A stretch of DNA of 52,076 nucleotides from CAZFLM01 sp964519955 (GCA_964519955.1 CAZFLM010000048.1:1-52076), one strand, 5' to 3'; positions 43,313 to 51,388 are shown, counted from the stretch's first letter. Numbers and translations: made by a program. Notes: a model not told the origin generated them from the letters alone.

Positions 43313-44136
43313 ACGAGCGCTCCCCCGATCTGGTAGATACCAAGGACGCCGACCGGCTCGACGCCATCGGTGCAGTATGCCGCGCCGATGGACCCAGCCG
43401 CCTTGAGACCGTCGAGCCGCTGGCGCACGCAGCGCTCTTCTTCGCCCTCGGCGTGGTGTGGGCCAGGGCGCCGGCTGGCGATGCCCGCCTTGTCGCCGCG
43501 CTCGCGGCCGCCTGCTGCGCAGCGGTGGCGTGGCGCCGCCTCGCCCGTTGGTTCGCGCGAGACCCGAGCGCGCTGCGCCAGGTCGCGACCTGCGCCGCCG
43601 CGATCGAGGACCCACGAGCGATCCGGAGGCTGCTGGAACTGGCCGACGGAGTCGGCCCCGCTCACCGCGACGCGCTGCTCGACGCCGTCGGCCGGCTCCT
43701 GCCCCACGCCGATGCGGCCACCATCGACGCGCTCACGTGGAGCCAGTTGGAGGTCCTGCGCCGGATGCTGACGCCTGGCCACGCGGGGCCAGCCTTCGGC
43801 CCGGGCATGGAGGAGCGGCGCGCCATCGCGGCAGTGCTGGACGCCATGGGCCGCCGCGGCCACTACCCGGCCAGAGGAGAGGCAGCAGCCCTGCTGGGGT
43901 CCTGGCGCACGGTGGAAGTGCGCGACGCGGCGCGCGCCTGCCTGGCCCGCCTCGACGAGATCGAGGCGGCGGCAAGCCGCGCCGGCGCCCTCCTTCGCCC
44001 CGCCGAGGCGCCCGGCGAGACGCTGCTGCGCCCGGCGGAGCCCGCGGCGGAGGAGCACTTGCTGCGGGCCGCCAACGTGGAGACGGCACGCCGGCCCGGC
44101 TGTGCGCGCCCCGACGAGGCATCCCACGATGGCTAA
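43309..44136 (+). CDS. LLRPA-tail membrane protein, copy 9 (extended tail)
   Basis: A 275-residue paralog. N-terminus MNERSPDLVDTKDADRLDAI, transmembrane helices about 37-52 and 60-76, then RRLARWFARD. Body: IEDPRAIRRLLELADGVGPAHRDALLDAVGRLLPHADAATIDALT... , a pattern shared with copies 16 and 17. Tail from 228: LLRPAEAPGE, LLRPAEPAAEE, LLRAANVE, followed by a unique 18-residue extension. The stop overlaps copy 10 by 8 nt instead of the usual 4, suggesting its original stop was lost. Confidence 0.85.
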   Translation: MNERSPDLVDTKDADRLDAIGAVCRADGPSRLETVEPLAHAALFFALGVVWARAPAGDARLVAALAAACCAAVAWRRLARWFARDPSALRQVATCAAAIEDPRAIRRLLELADGVGPAHRDALLDAVGRLLPHADAATIDALTWSQLEVLRRMLTPGHAGPAFGPGMEERRAIAAVLDAMGRRGHYPARGEAAALLGSWRTVEVRDAARACLARLDEIEAAASRAGALLRPAEAPGETLLRPAEPAAEEHLLRAANVETARRPGCARPDEASHDG

Positions 44137-44893
44137 CGAGCATCGGGAAGCCGGCTCCTCCGGTGAGGCGACGGCCGATCGGATCATGCGCATACTCCGC
44201 TCGCGCGACCGGGTCGGCAGCAGCACAGGCATCGCGGCCATCCTGCTGATGGCAGTGTACGGCGTGTCCTGCTTCGAGCCACGTCTGGCCCCGCTCCGGC
44301 CCGTGGCGCAGATCGGGTTCTGGGCATGCGCGGCCACGGCCAGCATCCTGCGGCCGAGATGGCGGAGCAGGGCGGACGCAGACCTTGCTGCGGCCATCCG
44401 CGCAGCGAGCCACCCTCGTCATCTGAGCGCCGTACTGGCCGCGCTGCATGGGGTGGGCCCACTCTCGCGACATGCCGCCGCCAGGAAGCTCGCCGAGCTG
44501 ATCCCCGCCATCGCTCCGAGCGACCGGGAGATCCTCTCCGCCGCAGACCTCGCGCTGCTGAAGGCCACGGTTGCCGGAACGTTGGGCGAGCTGGACCTGC
44601 CCGAGCCCGAGCGCATCGCCTTGAAGGTCGCGGTGCTGGACCACTTCGGCGCGATCGGGTACACCGGGGCGCTCGGCACGACGCGCGAGATGATGCGGTT
44701 CTGCGGCGACCGCAGGCTGCGCGAAGCCGCCACCCGCTGCCGCGACCGCCTGCTGGCGGCGCAATCCGACGCCGCGCGCAGCGGCACGCTCCTCCGCCCG
44801 GCCGACGCCCCGTGCGAGGAGGTGCTGCTGCGGCCCGCAGAGCCGGTGGCCGAGGAGCAACTGCTGCGGCCGGCGGAGGGAGACCAGGCGTGA
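44129..44893 (+). CDS. LLRPA-tail membrane protein, copy 10
   Basis: A 254-residue paralog. The ATG at 44129 gives an 8-nt overlap with copy 9. Transmembrane helices about 32-48 and 55-74. Body: LSRHAAARKLAELIPAI, AVLDHFGAIGYTGALGT and REAATRCRDRLLAAQSDAARSG. Tail from 221: LLRPADAPCEE, LLRPAEPVAEE, LLRPAEGDQA. Ends with the GTGA junction to copy 11. Confidence 0.86.
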   Translation: MANEHREAGSSGEATADRIMRILRSRDRVGSSTGIAAILLMAVYGVSCFEPRLAPLRPVAQIGFWACAATASILRPRWRSRADADLAAAIRAASHPRHLSAVLAALHGVGPLSRHAAARKLAELIPAIAPSDREILSAADLALLKATVAGTLGELDLPEPERIALKVAVLDHFGAIGYTGALGTTREMMRFCGDRRLREAATRCRDRLLAAQSDAARSGTLLRPADAPCEEVLLRPAEPVAEEQLLRPAEGDQA

Positions 44894-45633
44894 GCAGCCG
44901 GTGCGGCGAGGGCGAGTGCGTTCGGCGGGCGGAGCAATGCCTGCGGCTTGCCCGCCTGCCCGATCGCGTCTCAACCGTGGCGCTGCTCGTCCTGGGCGCC
45001 CTGGTCACGGTCGGCGACCGGCTGGCCCCGAGCCTCGCCATGCATGTTCCGGGGCTGCTGGGCGTGTTCCTGGCGGCGGAGTGGGCCTGCCTGCTGGCGT
45101 CGGGCCCAGCGCGCCGATGGCTTGACCGCGCGCTCGCCGCCGCGCTGGAGGGCCTGCATCGGCCGGAGCACGCGGGCATCGTTCTGCGAGGGCTCTGCCT
45201 GCACGGTCTTCCCCGTACTGGTGAGGTAGGGCTGCGCAAGCTGGGCGAACTGCTGCCGGGCGTTGCCGGCTCGGCGAGCCCCACCGCTTCCGAGCTGGCG
45301 ATGCTGCCGCGCATCCTGGCCGCCGCGCCGACCGCCGGCTGCGACGAGGCGTTGGTCGCGCTGATCGGCTGCGTGGGTATCATCGGGTACGCGGATGCCG
45401 CGCCGATCGTGCACGCCATGGGCGGCGACGGCTACAGCCCGGCCGTGCGCGAGGCAGCCCGCACCTGCGCCAACCGCCTGTCGCCAGCGCAGCGTCGTGG
45501 GGAGGGCGCCGACGTGTTGCTCCGACCCGCCGGGCCGCCTGCCGAGGAGCCGCTGCCTCTGCGCGTGGCTGGGCCCTGCGCCGCGACGGCCTCCGAGCGC
45601 CGGGCCGGGCTCACCGAGGGAAGCATCGAATGA
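44890..45633 (+). CDS. LLRPA-tail membrane protein, copy 11 (degenerate tail)
   Basis: A 247-residue paralog beginning with GTG (GTGA overlap). N-terminus MSSRCGEGECVRRAEQC, a decayed form of the RERTEEEC block. Transmembrane helices about 28-42 and 50-71. Body: GEVGLRKLGELLPGV and VREAARTCANRL. Tail from 210 keeps only the first unit (LLRPAGPPAEE); the second reads PLRVAG and the third is lost, replaced by an unrelated 20-residue end. It is the least conserved tail. Confidence 0.82.
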   Translation: MSSRCGEGECVRRAEQCLRLARLPDRVSTVALLVLGALVTVGDRLAPSLAMHVPGLLGVFLAAEWACLLASGPARRWLDRALAAALEGLHRPEHAGIVLRGLCLHGLPRTGEVGLRKLGELLPGVAGSASPTASELAMLPRILAAAPTAGCDEALVALIGCVGIIGYADAAPIVHAMGGDGYSPAVREAARTCANRLSPAQRRGEGADVLLRPAGPPAEEPLPLRVAGPCAATASERRAGLTEGSIE

Positions 45634-46391
45634 GCGCATTGCAGCAGCCCCCGCAGGCCATCGCCGACCTGGCGCAGGCGGTCCGCCAGAGGCGGCGCGC
45701 GAGGATGATGCGCAACACCGCTGAGGCCATCGCCTCAATCCTGCTGATCGTGTTCATGGTGGCGGACATCGCCCGGGGGCACGCGGGGCAGAGCGCCATC
45801 TACCTGATCTACCCGCTTCTCAGTCTCCTCACCACGTCGCACCGCCGGCAGGCCAACGAACGCGACGATGCCCTCGTCTCCGCGGCGCTCAGCGAGGCGT
45901 CCAACCCGAAGGACGTGCCGCTGCTCCTCGATGCCATGACCTTCCTGCTTCCGAAGGGTCAGACGGAAGCGTGGGCGCGCATCACGGACCTGCTGCCCCG
46001 GATGGCGCCGGCTGAGTTGTCCGCGCTCACGCCGGTCCACTTCCGCGCGCTCGCCGAGCGCCTGGCGCCAGCCGGCCAGCCGGCCTTCAGGCCCGACCCC
46101 GAGTACCGCCGCGCGCTGCTGGCGCCCCTCGATCTGCTGACCCGCACCACGCACACGCTGGCGCTGCCCCAGGTCGAGAGCCTGCTGCGCGTGTGCATGA
46201 ACGAGGAGGTCCGCACCGCCGCGCGAGCGTGCCGCGTGCGCCTGCTGCAGTCCGACGCCGCGGCCACCGCGAGCGGCACGCTCCTCCGCCCGGCTGAAGG
46301 ACCGACAGCCGACGCCGACCGCCTGCTGCGCGCCAGCGAGCCCGCGCCAGGCGAGGCGCTCCTGCGCGCAGCCGACAGGGGGCAGGAATGA
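45630..46391 (+). CDS. LLRPA-tail membrane protein, copy 12
   Basis: A 253-residue paralog, close to copy 1 and related to copies 15 and 18. N-terminus MSALQQPPQAIADLAQAVRQRRR, transmembrane helices about 31-49 and 54-70, then HRRQANERDDALVSAALSEASNPKDVPLLLDAM. Body: LSALTPVHFRALAERLAPAG and RPDPEYRRALLAPLDLL. Tail from 218: LLRPAEGPTADAD, LLRASEPAPGEA, LLRAADRGQE. ATGA junctions at both ends. Confidence 0.86.
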   Translation: MSALQQPPQAIADLAQAVRQRRRARMMRNTAEAIASILLIVFMVADIARGHAGQSAIYLIYPLLSLLTTSHRRQANERDDALVSAALSEASNPKDVPLLLDAMTFLLPKGQTEAWARITDLLPRMAPAELSALTPVHFRALAERLAPAGQPAFRPDPEYRRALLAPLDLLTRTTHTLALPQVESLLRVCMNEEVRTAARACRVRLLQSDAAATASGTLLRPAEGPTADADRLLRASEPAPGEALLRAADRGQE

Positions 46392-47290
46392 GCACGCGAC
46401 GCGGCGATCCCCAAGCCCTTGTGGACCTACCGCTCGAGCGGCAGCTCGGCAGGATAACCTGGGCGCTGCGACGACGAGACGATGCCGCTGGCGCCAGCAC
46501 ACGGGAGTGGGTCACTGCGGGAGCGCTCGCGGGCCTCGCCGCACTCCTGTTCCCACTCCAATGGGCGCCCAGGCTCGCGCTGGCGACCGCAGTTGGGGTC
46601 GTCGCTGGACTGATCTGGGACCAGTCCAGCCGGCGCACGCGCGAGGCGGCCACGGACGCGGACGATGCGCAGATAGCCGGAATGGTCTCGCTCATCCGCG
46701 ATCCGGACGCGATCGAGTGGCTGCTCGACCATGCGGCATGGGGAGGCCCGAAGACGAAGGCCGCGATGTGGGACAGGATCGACGCTCTGGTCCACACCAG
46801 GCGCGACCCGGGCGCGGATCTGCCCTGGCTCCTGGGCCGCCTGGGCAGGACGCCGTGGCAGGTCAGCGACGCCGCGTGGGAGACGATCGCCGACATGGCG
46901 CCCGCGGCCGGGGCCGCCATCATCGAGCACACACGGCCCGAGGATCTGGACTGGATCGCGGGCGAGATGGTGCGTCAGCTCAACCGCAACCCGGTGCCGC
47001 TCTCGATCCTCCAGGAACGCGTTGCGGCGCTCGCCCGCCTCCTCGCCGACGCCGGCTACGTGCCCGCGCTGCCGAAGCTGGACGACCTTGCGAGGTCCTG
47101 GCGCCCCGAGGCCGTCCGGATCGCAGCGCAGGCCGCAGCCGCCCACCTGCGCGAGACCGAGGAGCGCCGCAAGCGCACGGACCGCCTCCTCCGCCCCGCG
47201 GATGCCCCCACCAGCGAGACGCTGCTGCGCCCCTCCGAGCCTGTCTCCCCGGAGCACCTGCTGCGCCCCGCCGAGGCGGACACCGAATGA
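46388..47290 (+). CDS. LLRPA-tail membrane protein, copy 13 (long form)
   Basis: A 300-residue paralog, longer than most by about one helical repeat. Transmembrane helices about 41-58 and 62-78. The body has repeated WLLDHA/WLLGRL units (IEWLLDHAAW, LPWLLGRLG) and DAAWETIADMAP, shared with copy 14. It ends WRPEAVRIAAQAAAAHLRETEERRKRTDR before the tail (from 267): LLRPADAPTSE, LLRPSEPVSPE, LLRPAEADTE. Copies 13 and 14 form a distinct subfamily. Confidence 0.87.
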   Translation: MSTRRGDPQALVDLPLERQLGRITWALRRRDDAAGASTREWVTAGALAGLAALLFPLQWAPRLALATAVGVVAGLIWDQSSRRTREAATDADDAQIAGMVSLIRDPDAIEWLLDHAAWGGPKTKAAMWDRIDALVHTRRDPGADLPWLLGRLGRTPWQVSDAAWETIADMAPAAGAAIIEHTRPEDLDWIAGEMVRQLNRNPVPLSILQERVAALARLLADAGYVPALPKLDDLARSWRPEAVRIAAQAAAAHLRETEERRKRTDRLLRPADAPTSETLLRPSEPVSPEHLLRPAEADTE

Positions 47291-48270
47291 GCGCCCGCCG
47301 CCCCGACCCAGAGGCCATCGCCGACCTGCCCCTCGGCGAGCAGATCGCCGCGATCGAGCAGGCGATGAGCAAGCGCGACGCGACTGCCGCCGAGGGCATC
47401 TGGGAGCGCGCCGCGATGGGCTCTCTCGCCGGGTTCGCCGTTCTCATCTTCCCGCTTCCCTGGGCGCAGCGGTTCGCCCTGGCAGGCGCCGTGGGTGTCC
47501 TCGCCGCCAGGGCCTGGATGAAGGGGAGTTGGCGCGGCGCCGAGATGGATGAGCAAAACGCGTGCGTCGCGGCGATGGTTGCCTACATCAGCGACCCGAC
47601 CGCGCTGCCCTGGCTCCTGGAGCACGCCGACGCCAGTCCGCCCATCATCCGCGATGCCATCCTGTCGCGCGTGGCGCGGACGCGCGGCGAGCGACGCAGC
47701 GCGGAGGACGTCCGGTGGCTTATGGACCATGCGGCGGACCTCCCGGCGGCTTCCATCCAGGCGGCCAGTGTCGTCCGTACCAGGCGGAAGGCCGGGGACT
47801 TCGAGTGGCTCCTGGACCACGCCCAGCACCCGGCGCCTTCGGTCCGTGCAGCCGCGTGGGAGACCGCCGCCGAAGTCGCTCCCACTGCGGACCGGGCCAT
47901 ACTCGACCAGGTGCCGCGCGCCAAGCTCGACTTCATCGCGGCGGAACTCGTGCGACTGGCCGAGGCGATGCTGCTCGGGACGGAGGAGGACCAGCAGCTC
48001 GCCGCGGCGCTCATCGACCTGCTCGCCGACGCGGACCATGTCCCGGCCATCCCCGCCCTGGAGGAGCTGACCAGGTCCTGGCGCCCCGAGACCCTCCGCA
48101 GCGCCGCCCAGGCTGCTGTCGCCCACCTGCGCGAGGTGGCAGAGATGCGCAAGCGCACGGACCACCTCCTCCGCCCCGCCAACGCGCCCGGCGAGACGCT
48201 GCTGCGTGCGGCCGAGCCGGTCGCGGACGAGACGCTGCTGCGGCCGGCGGAGGGGGATGGTGCGCTATGA
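47287..48270 (+). CDS. LLRPA-tail membrane protein, copy 14 (longest form)
   Basis: A 327-residue paralog, the longest in the array, clearly a duplicate of copy 13 with an extra repeat. N-terminus MSARRPDPEAIADLPLGEQI, transmembrane helices about 42-58 and 63-78. Three visible body repeats: LPWLLEHADASPP, VRWLMDHAADLPA, FEWLLDHAQHPAPS, then AAWETAAEVAPT. Tail from 294: LLRPANAPGE, LLRAAEPVADE, LLRPAEGDGAL, the third unit also using GAGACGCTGCTGCG DNA. The start at 47287 is the ATGA overlap. Confidence 0.87.
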   Translation: MSARRPDPEAIADLPLGEQIAAIEQAMSKRDATAAEGIWERAAMGSLAGFAVLIFPLPWAQRFALAGAVGVLAARAWMKGSWRGAEMDEQNACVAAMVAYISDPTALPWLLEHADASPPIIRDAILSRVARTRGERRSAEDVRWLMDHAADLPAASIQAASVVRTRRKAGDFEWLLDHAQHPAPSVRAAAWETAAEVAPTADRAILDQVPRAKLDFIAAELVRLAEAMLLGTEEDQQLAAALIDLLADADHVPAIPALEELTRSWRPETLRSAAQAAVAHLREVAEMRKRTDHLLRPANAPGETLLRAAEPVADETLLRPAEGDGAL

Positions 48271-49019
48271 CGCAGCGCGACAAAGCGCCCGGCGCCCTGC
48301 CGGACATCGCCCGAGCCATCAGTCTGCGCCGCCGACAGAGGCGGGTGGAGGCGGCCTGGTCGTGGGGTCTGCTCTGCGTACTACTCGTACCCGGCCTGGC
48401 GTTCGATGCAGCGTGGGTGCGCAAGGCCCTACTCGTCGGCTGGGCGATGGTCGGCTGGGCGATCCAGGCGCGGCTGCGTGCCCTGAGCGCGGCCGACGAC
48501 GAGGCCCTCGCCAGCGCCGTCGCCGACGTGCAGCACCCCGCCGACGTGCCGCAACTGCTCGAATGCCACGAGCTGCTCCAGCTCCGCCGGCATCGCGCGA
48601 CGATCCTGGCGAAACTTGCCGAGTTGGTGCCGCGTATGGCGCATGCCGAGGTAGCAGGCCTGAGCGCGGCGAACTGGGAGGCGGTGCGAGGCGTGCTGCG
48701 GTTTGGTGGCGCTGGCCCGATCGCTCTCTGCGGCCACCAGCGTGCGGCAGTCCTCGCCGTGCTGGCGCTCGTCGCGGATGCCGGGCACGACCAGGCGCTG
48801 GCGGCGGTGGCCGACGTGGCTGAGCGCGCCGTCGATGGCGAGGTTCGCTCCGCCGCCCGCGCCTGCGCCAAACGCCTGCAGGCGGTGCGCGATGCGGCGC
48901 AGCGGAGCGGCGCCCTCCTCCGCCCCGCTGCCGCGCCCGGCGAGACGCTGCTGCGTCCGGCCAAGCCGGAATCGCGAGATCAGCTACTTCGGCCTGTCGC
49001 GGAGGAGGATGCGCCGTGA
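48267..49019 (+). CDS. LLRPA-tail membrane protein, copy 15
   Basis: A 250-residue paralog related to copies 12 and 18. N-terminus MTQRDKAPGALPDIARAISLRRRQRR, transmembrane helices about 29-45 and 51-68, then LSAADDEALASAVADVQHPADVPQLLE. Body: ATILAKLAELVPRMAHAEVAGLS. Tail from 217: LLRPAAAPGE, LLRPAKPESRD, LLRPVAEEDAP. ATGA overlap before, GTGA after. Confidence 0.86.
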   Translation: MTQRDKAPGALPDIARAISLRRRQRRVEAAWSWGLLCVLLVPGLAFDAAWVRKALLVGWAMVGWAIQARLRALSAADDEALASAVADVQHPADVPQLLECHELLQLRRHRATILAKLAELVPRMAHAEVAGLSAANWEAVRGVLRFGGAGPIALCGHQRAAVLAVLALVADAGHDQALAAVADVAERAVDGEVRSAARACAKRLQAVRDAAQRSGALLRPAAAPGETLLRPAKPESRDQLLRPVAEEDAP

Positions 49020-49807
49020 GCGAAGCCGAGCACGAGCCACCGACCGAGCAGGACGACCGCGCGCGCCTCGACCGGGTGGCCCGCATCCACAGGCACCGGA
49101 CGAAGGTAGGCGCGAACGCCCTGGGAGAGGGCATGGCCCATCTGCTCGGGCTGTGGCTCCTGACGATAGGCATCCTGAACGCCCGCAGCGACGCTGCTCA
49201 GTGTGTGCTCGGCGGCCTCGCGGCGGCCTGGGTCGTCGTGGCGTACGTCCGCATGCGCCCTCGCGGCGCGGTGGAGCAGGCCGAGATGGACCGGATGATC
49301 CTCGACATCCGGTCCATCGGCGATCCGAGCGCGATCGGGCCGCTGCTCGACATGCTCGCAGAGATCGGCGACGCGGGCCGCGAGGAGATATGGGCCGCCA
49401 TCGACCGTGTGGCGCCGCGCATGGACGACGCGACCATCGACGCGCTGTCGGCCGAGCAACTCGAGATGCTGCGCGTGGTTCTCCGCCTGGCTGCGGCGCC
49501 CAGCGTCGATCCCGCGGCGCGCGAGCAAGGCCCGGCGCTGATCGCGATCCTGCGCGCGATGGCTCGGCGCGGCTACCTGCCGGCCCTCTCGGAGGCCGGC
49601 GCCCTCACGGACGAACGGCAGCCGCGCGAAGTGCGCGAGGTCGCGCGGGCCTGCCTGGCACAACTCCGACAGGCCGCCCGATACGCCAGGCTGAGCAGCA
49701 CCCTCCTCCGGGCCACCAGCGCGCCGGACGCCGAGACGCTGCTGCGCCCGTCAGCGCCGGTGGGTGAAGAGCAGTTGCTGCGGCCGAGCGGCGGAGAGGA
49801 CAGATGA
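49016..49807 (+). CDS. LLRPA-tail membrane protein, copy 16
   Basis: A 263-residue paralog starting with GTG (GTGA overlap). Acidic first 20 residues, then basic IHRHRTKVG; transmembrane helices about 38-55 and 61-78. Body: IGDPSAIGPLLDMLAEIGDAGREEIWAAIDRVAPRM.., followed by ILRAMARRGYLPALSEA, like copies 9 and 17. Tail from 230: LLRATSAPDAE, LLRPSAPVGEE, LLRPSGGEDR. Confidence 0.86.
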   Translation: MSEAEHEPPTEQDDRARLDRVARIHRHRTKVGANALGEGMAHLLGLWLLTIGILNARSDAAQCVLGGLAAAWVVVAYVRMRPRGAVEQAEMDRMILDIRSIGDPSAIGPLLDMLAEIGDAGREEIWAAIDRVAPRMDDATIDALSAEQLEMLRVVLRLAAAPSVDPAAREQGPALIAILRAMARRGYLPALSEAGALTDERQPREVREVARACLAQLRQAARYARLSSTLLRATSAPDAETLLRPSAPVGEEQLLRPSGGEDR

Positions 49808-50607
49808 CGAACGAGCGCACCGGAGCGGAAGGGCACGACACGATCCGCCCGCAGGACCGCGAGCGGCTCAACGCTATCGCCCGGGCCTGTGCGCATCATC
49901 GCGCGCTCGGGCCGCGTCTGGGCGCCGAGATCGCGGGCCATCTCGTGGCGATCTTCCTCCTCTGCTTCGGTGCGGCCGGCGCGCCATCGTTCGCCGTCGG
50001 CGCGCTGGTCGCCGGCTATGCCGCGCTCTGGGGCTACCTCGCGTGGCGCCGGCTGATGCGGCTGCTGGCCGAGGATGAGGCGGCGCAGCGGCGGATCGTC
50101 GTCACCGCTCGCGGCATCCGGGACCCGAAGGCCGCGTTCAGGCTGCTCGATCTGGCGTTCGAGGTGCGCGACCCCGAGCGCCAGCAGGTGATCGCGGCGG
50201 CGAGCCGGCTCGTCGCGGAAATGGACGACGACACCGCCGCGGCGTTCACGCCGGCGCAGCTCGACATCATCCGCACGCTGCTCGCGGCGGCCGGCGGCAT
50301 TCCGACCTCCGGCGCGAGCCCCGACGAGCGGCGCGTCACCATCGGCATCCTGCGGATCATGGCGGCGCGGGGCTACCAGCCGGCCAGGCGCGAGGCGGCG
50401 CTCATCGCGAACTCGTGGTCGGCACCCGACGTCCGCGACGCGGCGCTGGCCTGCCTGACCCGCCTGGAGGAGCTGGAATCGTCGGCGGTGCTGCGGGACT
50501 CGCTGCTCCGCCCCACGGACGCCCCGGCCGACCAGACGCTGCTGCGGCCCGCGGAGCCTGCCGGCGAGGAGCAACTGCCGCGGCCGGCCGAGGGGGAGCA
50601 GGATTGA
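49804..50607 (+). CDS. LLRPA-tail membrane protein, copy 17
   Basis: A 267-residue paralog of the copy 9/16 type. N-terminus MTNERTGAEGHDTIRPQDR, transmembrane helices about 43-60 and 62-80, followed by WRRLMRLLAEDEAAQRRIV. Body: IRDPKAAFRLLDLAFEV and GILRIMAARGYQPARREAAL. Tail from 234: LLRPTDAPADQ, LLRPAEPAGEE, LPRPAEGEQD (third unit Leu to Pro). Its stop overlaps the TTG of copy 18 (TTGA). Confidence 0.86.
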   Translation: MTNERTGAEGHDTIRPQDRERLNAIARACAHHRALGPRLGAEIAGHLVAIFLLCFGAAGAPSFAVGALVAGYAALWGYLAWRRLMRLLAEDEAAQRRIVVTARGIRDPKAAFRLLDLAFEVRDPERQQVIAAASRLVAEMDDDTAAAFTPAQLDIIRTLLAAAGGIPTSGASPDERRVTIGILRIMAARGYQPARREAALIANSWSAPDVRDAALACLTRLEELESSAVLRDSLLRPTDAPADQTLLRPAEPAGEEQLPRPAEGEQD

Positions 50608-51354
50608 GGCGACGGCGGGACGATCCGGTGACGCGCGGCCTTACGGGCTTGGCGGCATCCGTTCGGCAGAGGCGCACGCGCCGGCGCCAGCTGGCGGTGG
50701 CCATGAGTGCGCTGTACATCGTGTGGTTCGTGGTCAGCTTCACGGTCAGCAACACCGCCACCAAGGGCGCACTGCTCGCCGTCTGGACCGTGCTGGTGCT
50801 CGCCACGGGGGCAGCATTTGCCGCTCGCCGCGCCGCCGACGACAAGGCGCTATCCGCCGCCGTGGCCAGTGTACGCGGTCCTGCCGACGTGCCGCTCCTG
50901 ATCGAGTGCAGAGCCGTGCTGGACAAGCCCGCGGACCGTGCAACCATCGAGGCGCGCTTGGCCGACCTGATCCCGGCGATGAGCGGGAGACGTGGCTGCG
51001 CTCCAGGAGTCGCACTTCGCCCAGATCGAGCGGATGGTGGAGCCCACCGGGACCAGCAAGGTGATGCCGTCCAGAAGCGAGCGCGACGCCCTCATCGCGC
51101 TGCTCGACATGCTGGCGCGAGCAGGGCACTGGCCATCGCTGCCCGCGGTGGAGGTGCTGGGAGAGCGCACGCTCGATGCAGAGGTCCGCAAGGCCGCCGG
51201 CCGGTGTCGCGGACGCTTGCGGCAGGCCGAGGCGGGCGCCGCGCGCAGCGGCACCCTCCTGCGAGCGGCCGATGCCCCATCCGATGGCGCGCTGCTGCGG
51301 CCCGCGGAGCCGGCCGGCGACGAGCAACTGCTGCGGCCGAGCGAGGAGCCGAAT
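50604..51354 (+). pseudogene. LLRPA-tail membrane protein, copy 18 (frameshifted, stop lost)
   Basis: The last copy starts at TTG (TTGA overlap) and reads MRRRRDDPVTRGLTGL with transmembrane helices about 29-48 and 54-72, related to copies 12 and 15. After IPAMSG the frame shifts: removing one G from the GGG at 50985-50987 restores DVAALQESHFAQIERMV and the rest of the body. The tail units LLRAADAPSD, LLRPAEPAGD and LLRPSEEPN are then in the second frame, but the expected stop is replaced by TGG and the frame stays open across the convergent gene. Two defects point to a decaying copy, though one base could be a sequencing or assembly error. Confidence 0.8.
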
Positions 51355-51358
51355 TGGG

Positions 51359-51388
51359 GGCGCCGCCGCGCGCTACTCCGGCGGCGCC
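51359..51388. terminator. Convergent hairpin at the array end
   Basis: GGCGCCGCCG (51359-51368) pairs perfectly with CGGCGGCGCC (51379-51388), 10-nt loop. It lies 5 nt after the last array residue and overlaps the stop of the minus-strand gene. It may terminate the array transcript. Confidence 0.6.

Larger units (their letters stand above)
35964..51354 (+). other. Tandem array/operon of 18 LLRPA-tail membrane paralogs
   Basis: Eighteen paralogous genes lie head to tail, interrupted once by an antisense toxin-antitoxin pair and an ankyrin gene. Fifteen of the junctions are 4-nt start/stop overlaps (ATGA, GTGA or TTGA); one is 8 nt. Each product has a basic N-terminus, two membrane helices forming a hairpin, a 120-200-residue helical HEAT-like body ending in a VREAA.RCRDRL-type segment, and a C-terminal tail with up to three LLRPA units. 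I know of no named family with this tail. The 14-mer GAGACGCTGCTGCG occurs at least 11 times across the copies. Positive-inside bias puts both ends of each protein in the cytoplasm. Confidence 0.85.

Noticed and set aside
35964..51354. CRISPR, prophage or integron cassette array as explanation for the repeats
   Set aside because: Repeats are parts of coding frames about 700-900 nt apart, with no integrase, attC-like sites, cas genes or phage genes in the window.
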